64,000 bases of DNA, from assembly GCA_019044685.2 (NCBI GenBank), contig JAGTXX020000010.1:434001-498000 (forward strand), written 5' to 3'. Below, one piece after another: positions 10,383-21,169 of this stretch (position 1 is its first letter; each line of letters begins with the position of its first letter). Source of the DNA: Nannochloris sp. 'desiccata'. Lineage: Eukaryota > Chlorophyta > Trebouxiophyceae > Chlorellales > Chlorellaceae. Both the position numbers and the translations under genes were made by a program. The notes under the pieces were generated by a model that made no database searches, was not told the DNA's origin, and worked only from the letters and a program-made list of their open reading frames with translations.

Positions 10383-13300
10383 ATGAAGGGCATTAAGCTC
10401 CTTCTCTTCGCATTGGTCTCGATCTTGGCTGTCTCCAGGTAAGCTTTGGAAGGTGCGTGCATCGTGTATGGCCTTGCTCTTCAAACGGCTGCTTTCATAC
10501 ATCTCGCATATTTATGCTTCCATGCATCTTTTATGGCATATTGGTGTGGCAGGTTGCGCATTTACTTTGTTTTATGACCTCTTTGGACGTTGTAAGCAAG
10601 GCTGCCAGTATCCCGGCCGGTATCGCTCCCAAGGGAAGTCTCAGTAAAACGCTTTATATTTAATCATTTCTCCCTTTTACTTTGATTTCATACAGTGCTT
10701 ATGGCGATGTAGCTGAGAAAAGGCGTCCTGGCAAGCAAAAAGATTCTGGCAAGCCCGACGATCCTCGCAAGCCCGACCTCTCTCCCTGGCGCGATCGCCC
10801 TGACAAGCCCAATGATCCTCGCAAGCCCGATCTCCCTGGCTGGCGCCCTCGCCCTGACAAGCCCGACGATCCTCGCAAGCCCGATCTCCCTGGCTGGCGC
10901 CCTCGCCCTGACAAGCCCGACGATCCTCGCAAGCCCGATCTCCCTGGCTGGCGCCCTCGCCCTAGCCCAAGCCCACGCCCACGCCCAAGTCCACGCCCAC
11001 GCCCAAGCCCTCGCCCAAGCCCAAGTCCACGCCCAAGCCCAAGCCCAAGCCCCAGGCCAAGCCCAAGCCCTCGCCCAAGCCCAAGCCCCAGGCCAAGCCC
11101 AAGCCCTCGCCCAAGCCCAAGCCCTAGGCCTAGCCCAAGTCCACGCCCAAGCCCAAGCCCCAGGCCAAGCCCAAGCCCTCGCCCAAGCCCAAGCCCCAGG
11201 CCAAGCCCAAGCCCTCGCCCAAGCCCAAGCCCCAGGCCAAGCCCAAGCCCTAGGCCTAGCCCAAGTCCACGCCCAAGCCCAAGCCCCAGGCCTAGCCCAA
11301 GCCCTCGCCCAAGCCCAAGTCCACGCCCAAGCCCAAGCCCAAGCCCCAGGCCTAGCCCAAGTCCAAGTCCACGCCCAAGCCCAAGCCCCAGGCCTAGCCC
11401 AAGTCCACGCCCAAGCCCAAGCCCCAGGCCAAGCCCAAGCCCTCGCCCAAGCCCAAGCCCTAGGCCTAGCCCAAGTCCACGCCCAAGCCCAAGCCCCAGG
11501 CCAAGCCCAAGCCCTCGCCCAAGCCCAAGCCCCAGGCCAAGCCCTCGCCCAAGCCCAAGCCCCAGCCCAAGCCCTCGCCCAAGCCCAAGCCCCAGGCCTA
11601 GCCCAAGCCCTCGCCCAAGCCCAAGCCCCAGGCCTAGCCCAAGCCCCAGGCCAAGCCCAAGCCCCAGGCCAAGCCCAAGCCCTCGCCCAAGCCCAAGCCC
11701 TAGGCCTAGCCCAAGTCCACGCCCAAGCCCAAGCCCCAGGCCAAGCCCAAGCCCTCGCCCAAGCCCAAGCCCCAGGCCAAGCCCAAGCCCTCGCCCAAGC
11801 CCTCGCCCAAGCCCAAGTCCACGCCCAAGCCCAAGCCCTCGCCCTAGCCCAAGCCCACGCCCACGCCCAAGTCCACGCCCACGCCCAAGCCCTCGCCCAA
11901 GCCCAAGTCCACGCCCAAGCCCAAGCCCAAGCCCCAGGCCAAGCCCAAGCCCTCGCCCAAGCCCAAGCCCCAGGCCAAGCCCAAGCCCTCGCCCAAGCCC
12001 AAGCCCTAGGCCTAGCCCAAGTCCACGCCCAAGCCCAAGCCCCAGGCCTAGCCCAAGCCCCCGCCCAAGCCCAAGCCCCAGGCCAAGCCCAAGCCCTCGC
12101 CCAAGCCCAAGCCCTAGGCCTAGCCCAAGTCCACGCCCAAGCCCAAGCCCCAGGCCAAGCCCAAGCCCTCGCCCAAGCCCAAGCCCCAGGCCAAGCCCAA
12201 GCCCTCGCCCAAGCCCAAGCCCCAGGCCAAGCCCAAGCCCTAGGCCTAGCCCAAGTCCACGCCCAAGCCCAAGCCCCAGGCCAAGCCCAAGCCCTCGCCC
12301 AAGCCCAAGCCCCAGCCCAAGCCCTCGCCCAAGCCCAAGCCCCAGGCCTAGCCCAAGCCCCCGCCCAAGCCCAAGCCCCAGGCCAAGCCCAAGCCCTCGC
12401 CCTAGCCCAAGCCCCAGGCCAAGCCCAAGCCCTCGCCCAAGCCCAAGTCCACGCCCAAGCCCAAGCCCCAGCCCCCGCCCAAGCCCAAGCCCCAGGCCAA
12501 GCCCAAGCCCTCGCCCAAGCCCAAGCCCCAGCCCAAGCCCTCGCCCAAGCCCAAGCCCCAGGCCTAGCCCAAGCCCCCGCCCAAGCCCAAGCCCCAGGCC
12601 AAGCCCAAGCCCTCGCCCTAGCCCAAGCCCCAGGCCAAGCCCAAGCCCTCGCCCCAGGCCAAGCCCAAGCCCTCGCCCAAGCCCAAGCCCCAGCCCAAGC
12701 CCTCGCCCAAGCCCAAGCCCCAGGCCTAGCCCAAGCCCCCGCCCAAGCCCAAGCCCCAGGCCAAGCCCAAGCCCTCGCCCTAGCCCAAGCCCCAGGCCAA
12801 GCCCAAGCCCTCGCCCAAGCCCAAGTCCACGCCCAAGCCCAAGCCCCAGGCCTAGCCCAAGCCCTCGCCCAAGCCCAAGTCCACGCCCAAGCCCAAGCCC
12901 CAGGCCAAGCCCAAGCCCCAGGCCTAGCCCAAGCCCCAGGCCAAGCCCAAGCCCCCGCCCAAGCCCAAGCCCCAGGCCTAGCCCAAGTCCAAGTCCACGC
13001 CCAAGCCCAAGCCCCAGGCCTAGCCCAAGTCCACGCCCAAGCCCAAGCCCCAGGCCAAGCCCAAGCCCTCGCCCAAGCCCAAGCCCTAGGCCTAGCCCAA
13101 GTCCACGCCCAAGCCCAAGCCCCAGGCCAAGCCCAAGCCCTCGCCCAAGCCCAAGCCCCAGGCCAAGCCCAAGCCCTCGCCCAAGCCCAAGCCCCAGGCC
13201 AAGCCCAAGCCCTAGGCCTAGCCCAAGTCCACGCCCAAGCCCAAGCCCCAGGCCAAGCCCAAGCCCTCGCCCAAGCCCAAGCCCCAGCCCAAGCCCTCGC

Positions 13301-14242
13301 CCAAGCCCAAGCCCCAGGCCTAGCCCAAGCCCCCGCCCAAGCCCAAGCCCCAGGCCAAGCCCAAGCCCTCGCCCTAGCCCAAGCCCCAGGCCAAGCCCAA
13401 GCCCTCGCCCAAGCCCAAGTCCACGCCCAAGCCCAAGCCCCAGCCCCCGCCCAAGCCCAAGCCCCAGGCCAAGCCCAAGCCCCCGCCCAAGCCCAAGCCC
13501 CAGGCCAAGCCCAAGCCCCAGGCCTAGCCCAAGTCCCCGCCCAAGCCCAAGCCCCAGGCCAAGCCCAAGCCCTCGCCCAAGCCCAAGCCCAAGCCCTCGC
13601 CCAAGCCCAAGCCCCAGGCCAAGCCCAAGTCCACGCCCAAGCCCAAGCCCCCGCCCAAGCCCAAGCCCCCGCCCAAGCCCAAGCCCCAGGCCTAGCCCAA
13701 GCCCCAGGCCAAGCCCAAGCCCCCGCCCAAGCCCAAGCCCCAGGCCTAGCCCAAGTCCAAGTCCACGCCCAAGCCCAAGCCCCCGCCCAAGCCCAAGCCC
13801 CAGGCCAAGCCCAAGCCCCAGGCCTAGCCCAAGCCCTCGCCCAAGCCCAAGCCCCAGGCCAAGCCCAAGCCCAAGCCCTCGCCCAAGCCCAAGCCCAAGC
13901 CCAAGCCCAAGCCCCCGCCCAAGCCCAAGCCCCAGGCCAAGCCCAAGCCCAAGCCCTCGCCCAAGCCCAAGTCCACGCCCAAGCCCAAGCCCCAGGCCAA
14001 GCCCAAGCCCCCGCCCAAGCCCAAGCCCAAGTCCACGCCCAAGCCCAAGTCCACGCCCAAGCCCAAGCCCCAGGCCAAGCCCTCGCCCAAGCCCAAGCCC
14101 AAGTCCACGCCCAAGCCCAAGCCCACGCCCAAGCCCAAGCCCCAGGCCAAGCCCAAGCCCTCGCCCTAGCCCAAGCCCAAGCCCCAGGCCAAGCCCAAGC
14201 CCAAGCCCCAGACCTAGCCCAAGCCCCCGCCCAAGACTTTGA
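10383..14242 (+). CDS. Giant secreted Ser-Pro-Arg wall protein, extensin/AGP-like
   Basis: Exon 1 10383-10438, exon 2 10696-14242, with a 257-bp intron (donor GTAAGC, acceptor CATACAG, phase 2); 1200 residues. A signal peptide [18 protein letters not shown] ends near SAYG. About residues 25-95 hold four 18-residue repeats built on [18 protein letters not shown]. The rest is SPSPRP repeated with occasional [14 protein letters not shown] or RPSPRP variants. With one Arg per six residues and almost no acidic residues in the repeat, the mature protein is strongly basic. Alternating Ser-Pro is the known kind of substrate for prolyl 4-hydroxylation and O-glycosylation in algal and plant walls; by the contiguity rule isolated Hyp tends to carry arabinogalactan. 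No cross-linking Tyr is seen. Minus-strand and +1-frame long ORFs are repeat artefacts. Confidence 0.85.
10960..14240 (+). repeat. Coding minisatellite with an 18-bp base unit
   Basis: The unit reads roughly AGCCCAAGCCCxxGCCCA, encoding SPSPRP. The Arg codon alternates among CGC, CGC-variants and AGG, so units written CAGGCCAAG, TCGCCCAAG, CACGCCCAAG and TAGGCCTAG are interleaved. Higher-order blocks recur; for example the CCTAGGCCTAGCCCAAGTCC block appears many times. Such an array is prone to length change by unequal exchange and to assembly error. Confidence 0.85.
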
Positions 14243-14282
14243 GCTTTTGCCCGCTCCCCCCCCCTGCTCCCCCCCCCTGGAT

Positions 14283-14582
14283 TTGTCATTCTACTGATTG
14301 CTAGTTGATTGATAATCATTTTCCCCTTGTAGCGTGATTTTCTTTAGCGCGTGGTTGATTCGATCCCCTTCTCTTTCGAGTGCTTATATCCTCAAGAGTT
14401 TGTTTGAAACTGTAATAAGGGTACATATAAAATTGTCATTCTACTGATTGCTAGTTGATTGATAATCATTTTTCCCTTGTAGCGTGATTTTCTTTAGCGC
14501 GTGGTTGATTCGATCCCCTTCTCTTTCGAGTGCTTATATCCTCAAGCGTCAGTTTAAAACTGTAAGAAGGGTACATATAAAA
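14283..14582 (+). repeat. Tandem duplication of a 150-bp 3' flank carrying TGTAA
   Basis: Two copies, 14283-14432 and 14433-14582, almost identical (TGTCATTCTACTGATTGC at the start of each, GGGTACATATAAAAT at the end). Each has TGTAA (14411 and 14561, exactly 150 bases apart), the green-algal polyadenylation signal. The Pro-rich gene may therefore have two alternative 3' ends. Confidence 0.7.
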
Positions 14583-14848
14583 TTTCTGTTAGCTCAAGAC
14601 CCAAAACTAAAGCAGTGATAAGCCTCCAGATCATTACCAGCTCTTGAGAAGCAATTAAATTAAACCTTCTATGGCATCAGTAGTTGCACGAAGAGTAATA
14701 TTTGCCCTCGTATTGAGTTCCAAGAACTTGAATTAAAGATAGACAATTTTGCTTTAGTCTCCCGACCGGCGGGAATATTTCTGATGCCCCCTTGGTAGCT
14801 TTTATAAAAACGTGCTTGGATTACCTAGGCAGAATTAAACAACATATA
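14583..14848. other. Intergenic, no gene seen
   Basis: AT-rich sequence between the 3' flank of the Pro-rich gene and the broken GH127 copy. No frame has coding character. Confidence 0.35.
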
Positions 14849-15480
14849 TTACATAAGATGATTCAAAGAGACCTTGAAATAAGGCATCAGTTTGTGTTTG
14901 AAGTTCATGTTTGGCGTCGTCATTGTTTGAAGCACTTTTATAATCAAGGGCGCTGAGATAATGTCCGATAAAGTGCCCTCTGAGTTCGAGATTCGACCTT
15001 CCCATCCACCATAAGATTGGCCTGGAGCTGGGAAATCAGCGGTCATCCTGAAGTTATAGAGCAAGTTGTCGACGTCAAGGACGAGTAAGTAGTCGTGGTT
15101 GAGAGCTTCATTTTGAGAGAATTCTGAGGATTCGTCGAGATCCACGTCTGATAGAATAGAATAGAATTTACATTTTAACGTCCTCTATTTGCTCACACAC
15201 TCGGAACGGCAGCTGACGTGATACCGACCAGCGTTATTTGCTATTTGCAGCAACGCTGGCTTCTATAATCTTAATAGGACAGATTAGGAAATATAAAAAT
15301 ATCTATTCTATATCGCTCCTGATAACGATAATGGTTGTATCAAAGAGTATGGATTCTGGCCCGAGGCATCACATCAGATGAACATTCAATACAGTACATT
15401 AAACGCAATCAAGGCGCTTTATGATGACTGACTTGATCATCAGATGCTTCGTCGAGAGAACAGCAATTGTTGCAGGGCGC
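14849..15480 (-). pseudogene. Truncated GH127 copy (N-terminal part plus promoter), disrupted
   Basis: The minus-strand frame LDESSEFSQNEALNHDYLL, then LLYNFRM and PGQSYGGWEG, matches residues about 40-100 of the intact GH127. After GGWEG a frame change appears, and homology continues in another frame to about 14870. The 5' side (15319-15480) matches the signal-peptide region and upstream sequence of the intact gene. A 165-bp insertion at 15154-15318 splits it. The catalytic part is absent. Confidence 0.8.
15154..15318. mobile_element. 165-bp MITE-like insertion with 6-bp target duplication
   Basis: CTGATA stands on both sides (15148-15153 and 15319-15324). Removing the insert plus one CTGATA restores alignment with the intact GH127 gene at 3325-3345. 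The ends are only loosely inverted (GAATAGAATAGAATTT against a right end containing TCTATTCTATA). It is too short to code. The superfamily is not assigned. Confidence 0.65.
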
Positions 15481-15516
15481 TGCTTTGCGCCCAAACTTAG
15501 CCCACCTTTTGACTAT

Positions 15517-15807
15517 CTATTTCTCTGACTCTTTATATTCCAATTTACACCCAGATTCTGGGATTCTAATAATATATTCTATTCCAGATGGCTGCCTATA
15601 CCGATCAGGTTCCCATAAATTCTCATCCAAAGGCCAACCCTTCCAATTAACGAGGTAATAGCTGTTATTTTCGGGACCTCTGTGAGCCAGAATTTTCTCA
15701 AATTTATAAATAGGTTCACCGCTCTCGTGGCCAATGGGAGGTGGGCAGGGAAATTCACGATCATATTCATGCACTTTAAAAGTTTGCAACCGTTGTGAAC
15801 CCTTCAT
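15517..15807 (-). pseudogene. Chromodomain fragment of a Ty3/gypsy-type integrase
   Basis: A 96-codon frame from ATG 15807. About residues 30-78 (YKFEKILAHRG, YYLVNWKGWP, NLWEPDRY) form a chromodomain with its aromatic residues. The preceding FKVHEYDREFPCPPPIG resembles the end of chromovirus integrases. No reverse transcriptase or LTR was found nearby, so it is an isolated 3' remnant; a host chromodomain exon is the alternative. Confidence 0.6.
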
Positions 15808-16250
15808 CTTGTTCCGTTTTCAGCTATATTCTATCGTTGAAGTAGATATAATCTGTTTAGGCCGGCTGCAAGCACGCTTCTCTCCCGAAATTGCCCACAC
15901 TTTCTCTCCCTGATCAGAATCGTGTTTTGAAAAAACTTTAATGAACTGGATACGTTACAAAATAAAGGCAGAAAATTTGGCGAATCGTTTAGAGAATGCA
16001 TATCACAAAACTGGAGCCGAATTCCTGTTTTTTTTTTGGGTTCACGACGCTTCCACATTCACAATGAGCTTCACCGCCACTGCTAATTTTGCGGACGCCC
16101 TTGCGGGCCATGGATCAACATCCCTGGACAATGTCTTCCATGCAGCTATTATAAATAACGGTATCAGTACCAATGGCATCAATATTTGGTCAATAAATGG
16201 GAGCGACAGCATCAAAAAGTTTATAGTGACAGGGACCGGAGCAAAGTGGT
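15808..16250. other. 5' flank of the KDZ/SWIM-like region
   Basis: One plus-strand frame from 16063 (MSFTATANFADALAGHGST) is open to 16317 and overlaps the next ORF in another frame. It may be the true first exon of the following gene. Nothing else is seen. Confidence 0.3.
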
Positions 16251-19200
16251 TTGACATCAAAGAGGAAGGCCACCGAAAAAGCCAGGCAGCCGGACTACAT
16301 CATCAAGGACGTAGTTGAATTAAAGAAAGAAGGCTTCCTATTTGTATTGTTTTATAGACCGTTGAGGAGTGCGGCTACTGAAGAACAATTGGCAATCTGT
16401 GAGGTATTTCCAGAGACACATGCTCCAGTCTTGGTCGATGCCTGGAAGCAGCTGCGATGTGCAAATGCACTATTACCACCACCTAGGACAAAGTTTCTTG
16501 TTGTTAATAGAAGATCAGCAGCGGCCCAGCCGAGACTAGGACCAACACCTCGTCAATCCAATTCGGCGGTAGTTGGCGGTGGTTGGGAAAGTGCAGAAAT
16601 CAAAGAACAGCGTCGAAGAGAATATTTGAAGCCTTTGCAGGAGGCTGGATGGACTGATAATATTCTTGAACAAATGAAGCAGCTTTTATTTTCATCCAGC
16701 AGTATACCACCAACTCTTGTGCTTAATGATGACGATGAGCTGCAAATGGTCATGCCTGATTTTTCTGGGCAGAAAGAAAACGTATCAAAGGTGCCTGTCC
16801 TGGTAAGCGCTATTAAATACTGTGTTAACATGTTTTTGACGGCTCCAATTATATTAATCTTGCTCTACTCTATTTTCTTCTAGGTGTCACTTCAGCGGCA
16901 TGGCGAGGAATATTCCAATTCGAATCGAAGTGCAGGTGCACTTGTCGCCTGTATCGCGTAACCACCTCCTGTGCACATGTTGGCCTCATTGTCAAGTATG
17001 AAGACGAGTTTAGAGAATTAAATTTGACAACTGGACGTGATGCAGGTATGGTACCTATCGAAAATACAAATGGTGCGCTTGTCGCTTACTCTGTGCACGG
17101 CACTATTGTTCGAATAATTCAAGAACAGGGCAAGAGGAAGTTCAGCTGCACCCACTGCTGCGGTAGTAAGTGCAGCCATGCTCGTGATGCAACAAAGTAT
17201 GCAAATCAATATGGTGTTGGGTGCATTAATGGTGATTGTTTAGATGGCACCAAGGACGGTGACGATGATCGACACAAATATTTGCAATTGAAAGACGGTG
17301 AGCACGTGAATGTGGAGTTTCTCTCTCTGAAATAATAGTTGGTAGCTAACTATAACGTCGTTTCTCTTATTTGCAGAGCATTATCACTTGCCAACTGGTC
17401 TGACTTGGCCAAAGTCACCATATGTCGCCGACGCCATCCAGCGCTTGCTCTTTAATGGAAAATCTGTTTTTAAGGTAGGTACTTGATATACATGTGGATG
17501 TTTATATACTATTGCGCACATAATACCTCATTATATTCAATTTGTGTTTTGCAGGACCGCGTGAGAGGCGTTGGCTATGCCTTGGCGCCACAGGCGGGAG
17601 GCCCCTGCAGCTGTGTTGGTGGTTATTACGATTCCGGCTCGTACGAGTTTGTTTCTAATTGTAGCGTGTTCATGGAACGCTCGGTTGGGTGCTTGAAGCT
17701 CCCTGTATACAAGCTCCATTGCTCAAACAAGAACCCAGCTTGTTGCAAAAGGTATGATGGTTCCGCAGACGGGGGTCTTCATTATTAGTAAAACTCAAGC
17801 TGTCGCTGTTGGGTATCTTCACAGACATTTAGAGCAATACCATGCTGCTGGCATGTCTCCAGCTGTATTCTATTCTTGTGTCCTGGAATACGAATACCAC
17901 GGGCCATATGAAGATTCAAAACCAAATGTGGACCTCTTCTCTGAAAATACTTGGCGACAGGCCCTCTTCTTATTCCTATGTAGCCTTCGGAATGCTTCAA
18001 CCGTGCCAACATTGGGGTGTCCTCATTGTAGAAACTGTCCCGAGAGCCTTATAGTCGATGGTACTTCACTCACCATGCAAGGAGACCGTTTTTCAGGCCA
18101 TCCTATCAACGCCGTCCTTGAGGAAGCCGAAATCGTGCGCCAGAAGCACAATACGAACTCTCGTGCATTTTTTAACGTTCTAGAAGACAGGAAGGACCTG
18201 AACCGGATAGCTCAAGGTTATGCAAAGGCTATAAAGGCAATTGAAGACACACGGTTGTCCACTCTTCCAAAACTTAGCGATTGCGATAAAAAATTAGAAG
18301 AGAAGGCGGGCAGTTTTGGCTTGGACCTCGCGTTAAAATGGGTTGATGAGAAGGTGCAAGCTAAACAATTAACCAATTTGGATAGAAAAGTGATTTAATA
18401 CTTTTTAGGAAGAAATTTGGCTACTAATAGCCCTGTTCTTGCTTATTTTCCCAACGTGTTGGCGTCTTTAATAGAAGATAAAATCAGCGGCGGCGCTTGC
18501 TTGTTGCAAAGAAGTATTGCTGATGCAATCGCAGCGTGCTCTCCTGGCTTTTTTAATTTTCTCAAAGTAGCAGGTGCTCGCCGTAGTCGTCCATTCACTG
18601 TACCGGAAGCATTTGTGCCGTTGCTTAGAGTGCTTTGTGAGCGAGCGCGATATTGCACCAAGGCCCCGGCATCGAGAAAGTACCCCAACTTCCTGAAGAA
18701 GATTCTATAAGGGAGCACTCCTCTGCAGAATCTCTCGAGTGCATCACCACTGTAGTGTTGTGGGTCTCCCTCAATTAAGGGAGCGGCCGAAGTTTGAAGC
18801 TGACAAGATCAAGGACCCCATTGGTTGTAACAAAAAAAATCTGCAAGGGCAAGGGCACACTGGTGGAGTAATGACAATATTTTGCCCACATGGCCTTTGC
18901 TACGCCGGATTTATTCTCCCAAAGGCTGAAACAGAGATCATTTGTTCAGTTTTATGGTGAAATACTTGGAGAAGCCCCCTAAATACCTTACATATGATTT
19001 TGGGTGTGCTGCGCTAGAGAATTGCCTCAACCGCCTTCCAGGTTGGTATAAAGATATGATGGTAGTGGTGGACCGAATGCATTGGGATAACCACACTGCA
19101 TGCTGCTCTAGTTTTAATATGCGAATATATGAAGATCTCGATGGAATTAATAGTCAGATTGCGGAGCAATGCAACGCGGCTTTGAGAAAAATTAATCCAA

Positions 19201-19318
19201 CGCTGCATCGCTCAAGTCAACCTTTCTTCATGGTCATGCTACGGCAGTATCTACATGCCTGGAACCCTAAAAGGCAAAAAGCACTGTCTGTAGCCCTCGG
19301 CCGAATACTTCTTTATTA
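16251..19318 (+). CDS. KDZ/Zisupton-like transposase (or derivative) with SWIM-type zinc motifs, multi-exon or degenerate
   Basis: A chain of plus-strand open segments: 16251-16803, about 16920-17335, 17380-17475, 17555-18398, 18417-18709, 18739-19318. The second holds two SWIM-like clusters (SKCRCTC with SCAHVGLIVKY, and FSCTHCCGSKCSHA). The fourth has further Cys-rich parts (GGPCSCVGGYY, NKNPACCKRY, LGCPHCRNCP). The last (GGVMTIFCPHGLCYAGF, KPPKYLTYDFGCAALENCL, VVVDRMHWDNHTACC, INSQIAEQCNAAL) matches the conserved end of KDZ-type transposases and related captured genes, with the Asp of VVVDRMHW and Glu of AEQ as likely catalytic residues. Some junctions have good splice sites (donor GTAGGTAC at 17476, acceptor TTTTGCAG before 17555), but the 16.8-16.9 kb junction does not join in frame. 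It may be a dying element. Confidence 0.55.
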
Positions 19319-19420
19319 GTAGATGCATGGAGAGGTGGGTTAGTTGTCTTTTTGCGGTAGAAATATTTCAGCAGTTTTTCTTTTCATCTATTTTAATGCT
19401 AAATAAATTCCATTTTGGAC

Positions 19421-19735
19421 TTACATGCTTTTGTAACGAGGCCCCTGGGGGCGGCGAATGGCAGACGGCGATGGGGAGGGGAGTAAATGAATAAAAATGT
19501 TCAAGTACTCAATTTCCATGATCACACGATAAGGCTCGCTCCACAATTTGTTTTTCTGACATTTTATGCAGCACCACCATTGGCCTGCCTTGATCGTCAT
19601 GTAAGGTTTCATCCAGGGCGAGGAAAAGGTGAAAGGCGGGGGTGCTCTTGGATCATTGGGCTCGACGTATTTGCCAGCACCAGCCAAAACTTCATTCCCA
19701 AATTTGGTTCGGCCACAATGCCCACAGCACCTCAT
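19421..19735 (-). CDS. Small zinc-ribbon ORF of a dispersed repeat
   Basis: The minus-strand frame begins MRCCGHCGRTKFGNE, continues GAGKYVEPNDPRAPPPF and then GQWWCCIKCQKNKLW, giving two Cys pairs as in a zinc ribbon. It ends at 19421. A basic frame upstream on the same strand (MSRHNKRQKHAADLETRQKR, about 19740-19905) may be an earlier exon. A broken copy at 6389-6620 shows that this is a repeated element. The element type is unknown; transposon N-terminal regions often look like this. Confidence 0.4.
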   Translation of the reverse strand: MRCCGHCGRTKFGNEVLAGAGKYVEPNDPRAPPPFTFSSPWMKPYMTIKAGQWWCCIKCQKNKLWSEPYRVIMEIEYLNIFIHLLPSPSPSAIRRPQGPRYKSM

Positions 19736-19905
19736 AGTATCAACTCAAGACTGACATGCTTGCCTGAACTTTAAAACGCGTTTGCATAGCATTGCTTTGG
19801 TCATGGTAGAACATCTTGGCCAATCGCAGTTGGCGATACTTCGTTGCCGTTTCTGCCGAGTTTCAAGGTCGGCAGCGTGCTTTTGTCTTTTATTATGCCT
19901 AGACA

Positions 19906-20432
19906 TCTGCAATAATATTTAGGAGCAAAGAATTGTCAATTTATTACTTTATTCTTCTGTAACCAGGTTTATAGCATAGTCTAGCACCAAGCTAGAGGCA
20001 CGTTGAAATCTAACAAATAAAGCCGTGGAAGGCGGTTGAAACTGAATTGTGAAGTTAAATACCAGCTGCGAGGAAATCGGAAGATTCTACAGAGGGACCT
20101 TGCTGGAAACTATGAAGCCTAATTATGTGGACCAGCAGAAAAGCAACTGCGTGATTCTGCAGAAAGACAAAGGATCGAGGTGAGCATCAGCAAGCAAGAT
20201 TCTATGGACTGCGAGCGCTGCTGCGGCGATCCCGTCGGCAACATCATACGTCAGCTTTAATCTATATGTTCAAGGGAGTAATAGCACTTGAGGCACTCCC
20301 ATCGGTAGAGATTGGGGCAAGCATCCGATGTGATCTTCACCCACCTAGGTACACTGCGCTCAAAAGGAAAATGGAGAGTACTACATCGGTGGAAATAAAT
20401 GGCAAAATACCGTAGGCAAACCAATAGCAATT
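19906..20432. other. Intergenic, no gene seen
   Basis: No frame with coding character. Confidence 0.35.
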
Positions 20433-21169
20433 ATGGCCTTCTATAGGTACTTACTGGAGAAGGACATCACAGCCTTCAGTAACAAACCACAACAACTCTT
20501 CAATGCAACTCAGAAATGGGTAAGGCAGCATATTCCTAGTGCGAATGGAAGCTTGGCTTCAAGCACAGTCATCCACTTGGAAGGAGCGGTAGAGGCGGCA
20601 AAGGGTTGGAATGGGATTTACGGGGAGTGCTACAAGGAGAACGTAACCCCACAGGATTGGAAAAAGGAGATTGAAGAGTATAATAGACTGTCAAAAGGCC
20701 CTACTACGTCTTCTGCCCCGAAGTTGAAAGTAAGTTCACATACTTTGTGATAAATTAAATTTTGTTGAAGTGCTTGAAAAGAAATAAGTGTCGTTAAATT
20801 TTATTACATGCCTATAACTAACCTTGCATTTATTTAATTGCGCAATGCAGGAGAACAAGAAGCCAGCTACTGCCATTACTGCAACTGTGCATCCCATGAA
20901 GGCAGCGTTTTACCCACCTAGAAAAACTGGCAATGGGCATTGCTAGCGATAGTGATGCACCATCACCGGATAAGAAAGGTGCAAAGAGAAAGGCAGGGAG
21001 TAAAAAAGGGGCAGGTAAGGCGGTAGAACAAGGTACTGGTAATGATTTAGGGGCGCAAAGAATCCAGAGAAACAGGGTACCCACGAAAAGAGCAAGAGCC
21101 ACACCGCCGCCGGCGTCGGAAACGGAAGATGAATTAGAGGGCGAATCCGACCTCGAAAGCGACTTTTGA
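20433..21169 (+). CDS. Uncharacterised lysine-rich protein, possibly a transposon accessory ORF
   Basis: The first segment 20433-20729 (MAFYRYLLEKDITAFSN, TQKWVRQHIPSANGS, AAKGWNGIYGECY) ends at a donor GTAAGT. An AATGCAG acceptor at about 20851 leads into ENKKPATAITATV and MKAAFYPP, which reaches a TAG at 20943-20945. A one-base frame change there opens SDSDAPSPDKKGAKRKAGSK and runs to DDE-rich residues and a stop at 21169. The C-terminal part looks like a nuclear basic/acidic tail. No domain is recognised. The frame change suggests another intron or decay. Confidence 0.35.

Noticed and set aside
10699..14319. Minus-strand ORF of 1206 codons (Gly-Leu-Arg repeats) and a second plus-strand frame of 1161 codons (Ala-Gln-Pro repeats) across the Pro-rich gene
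   Set aside because: Both are by-products of the 18-bp repeat having no stops in several frames. Only the SPSPRP frame connects by a good splice site to a signal-peptide exon.
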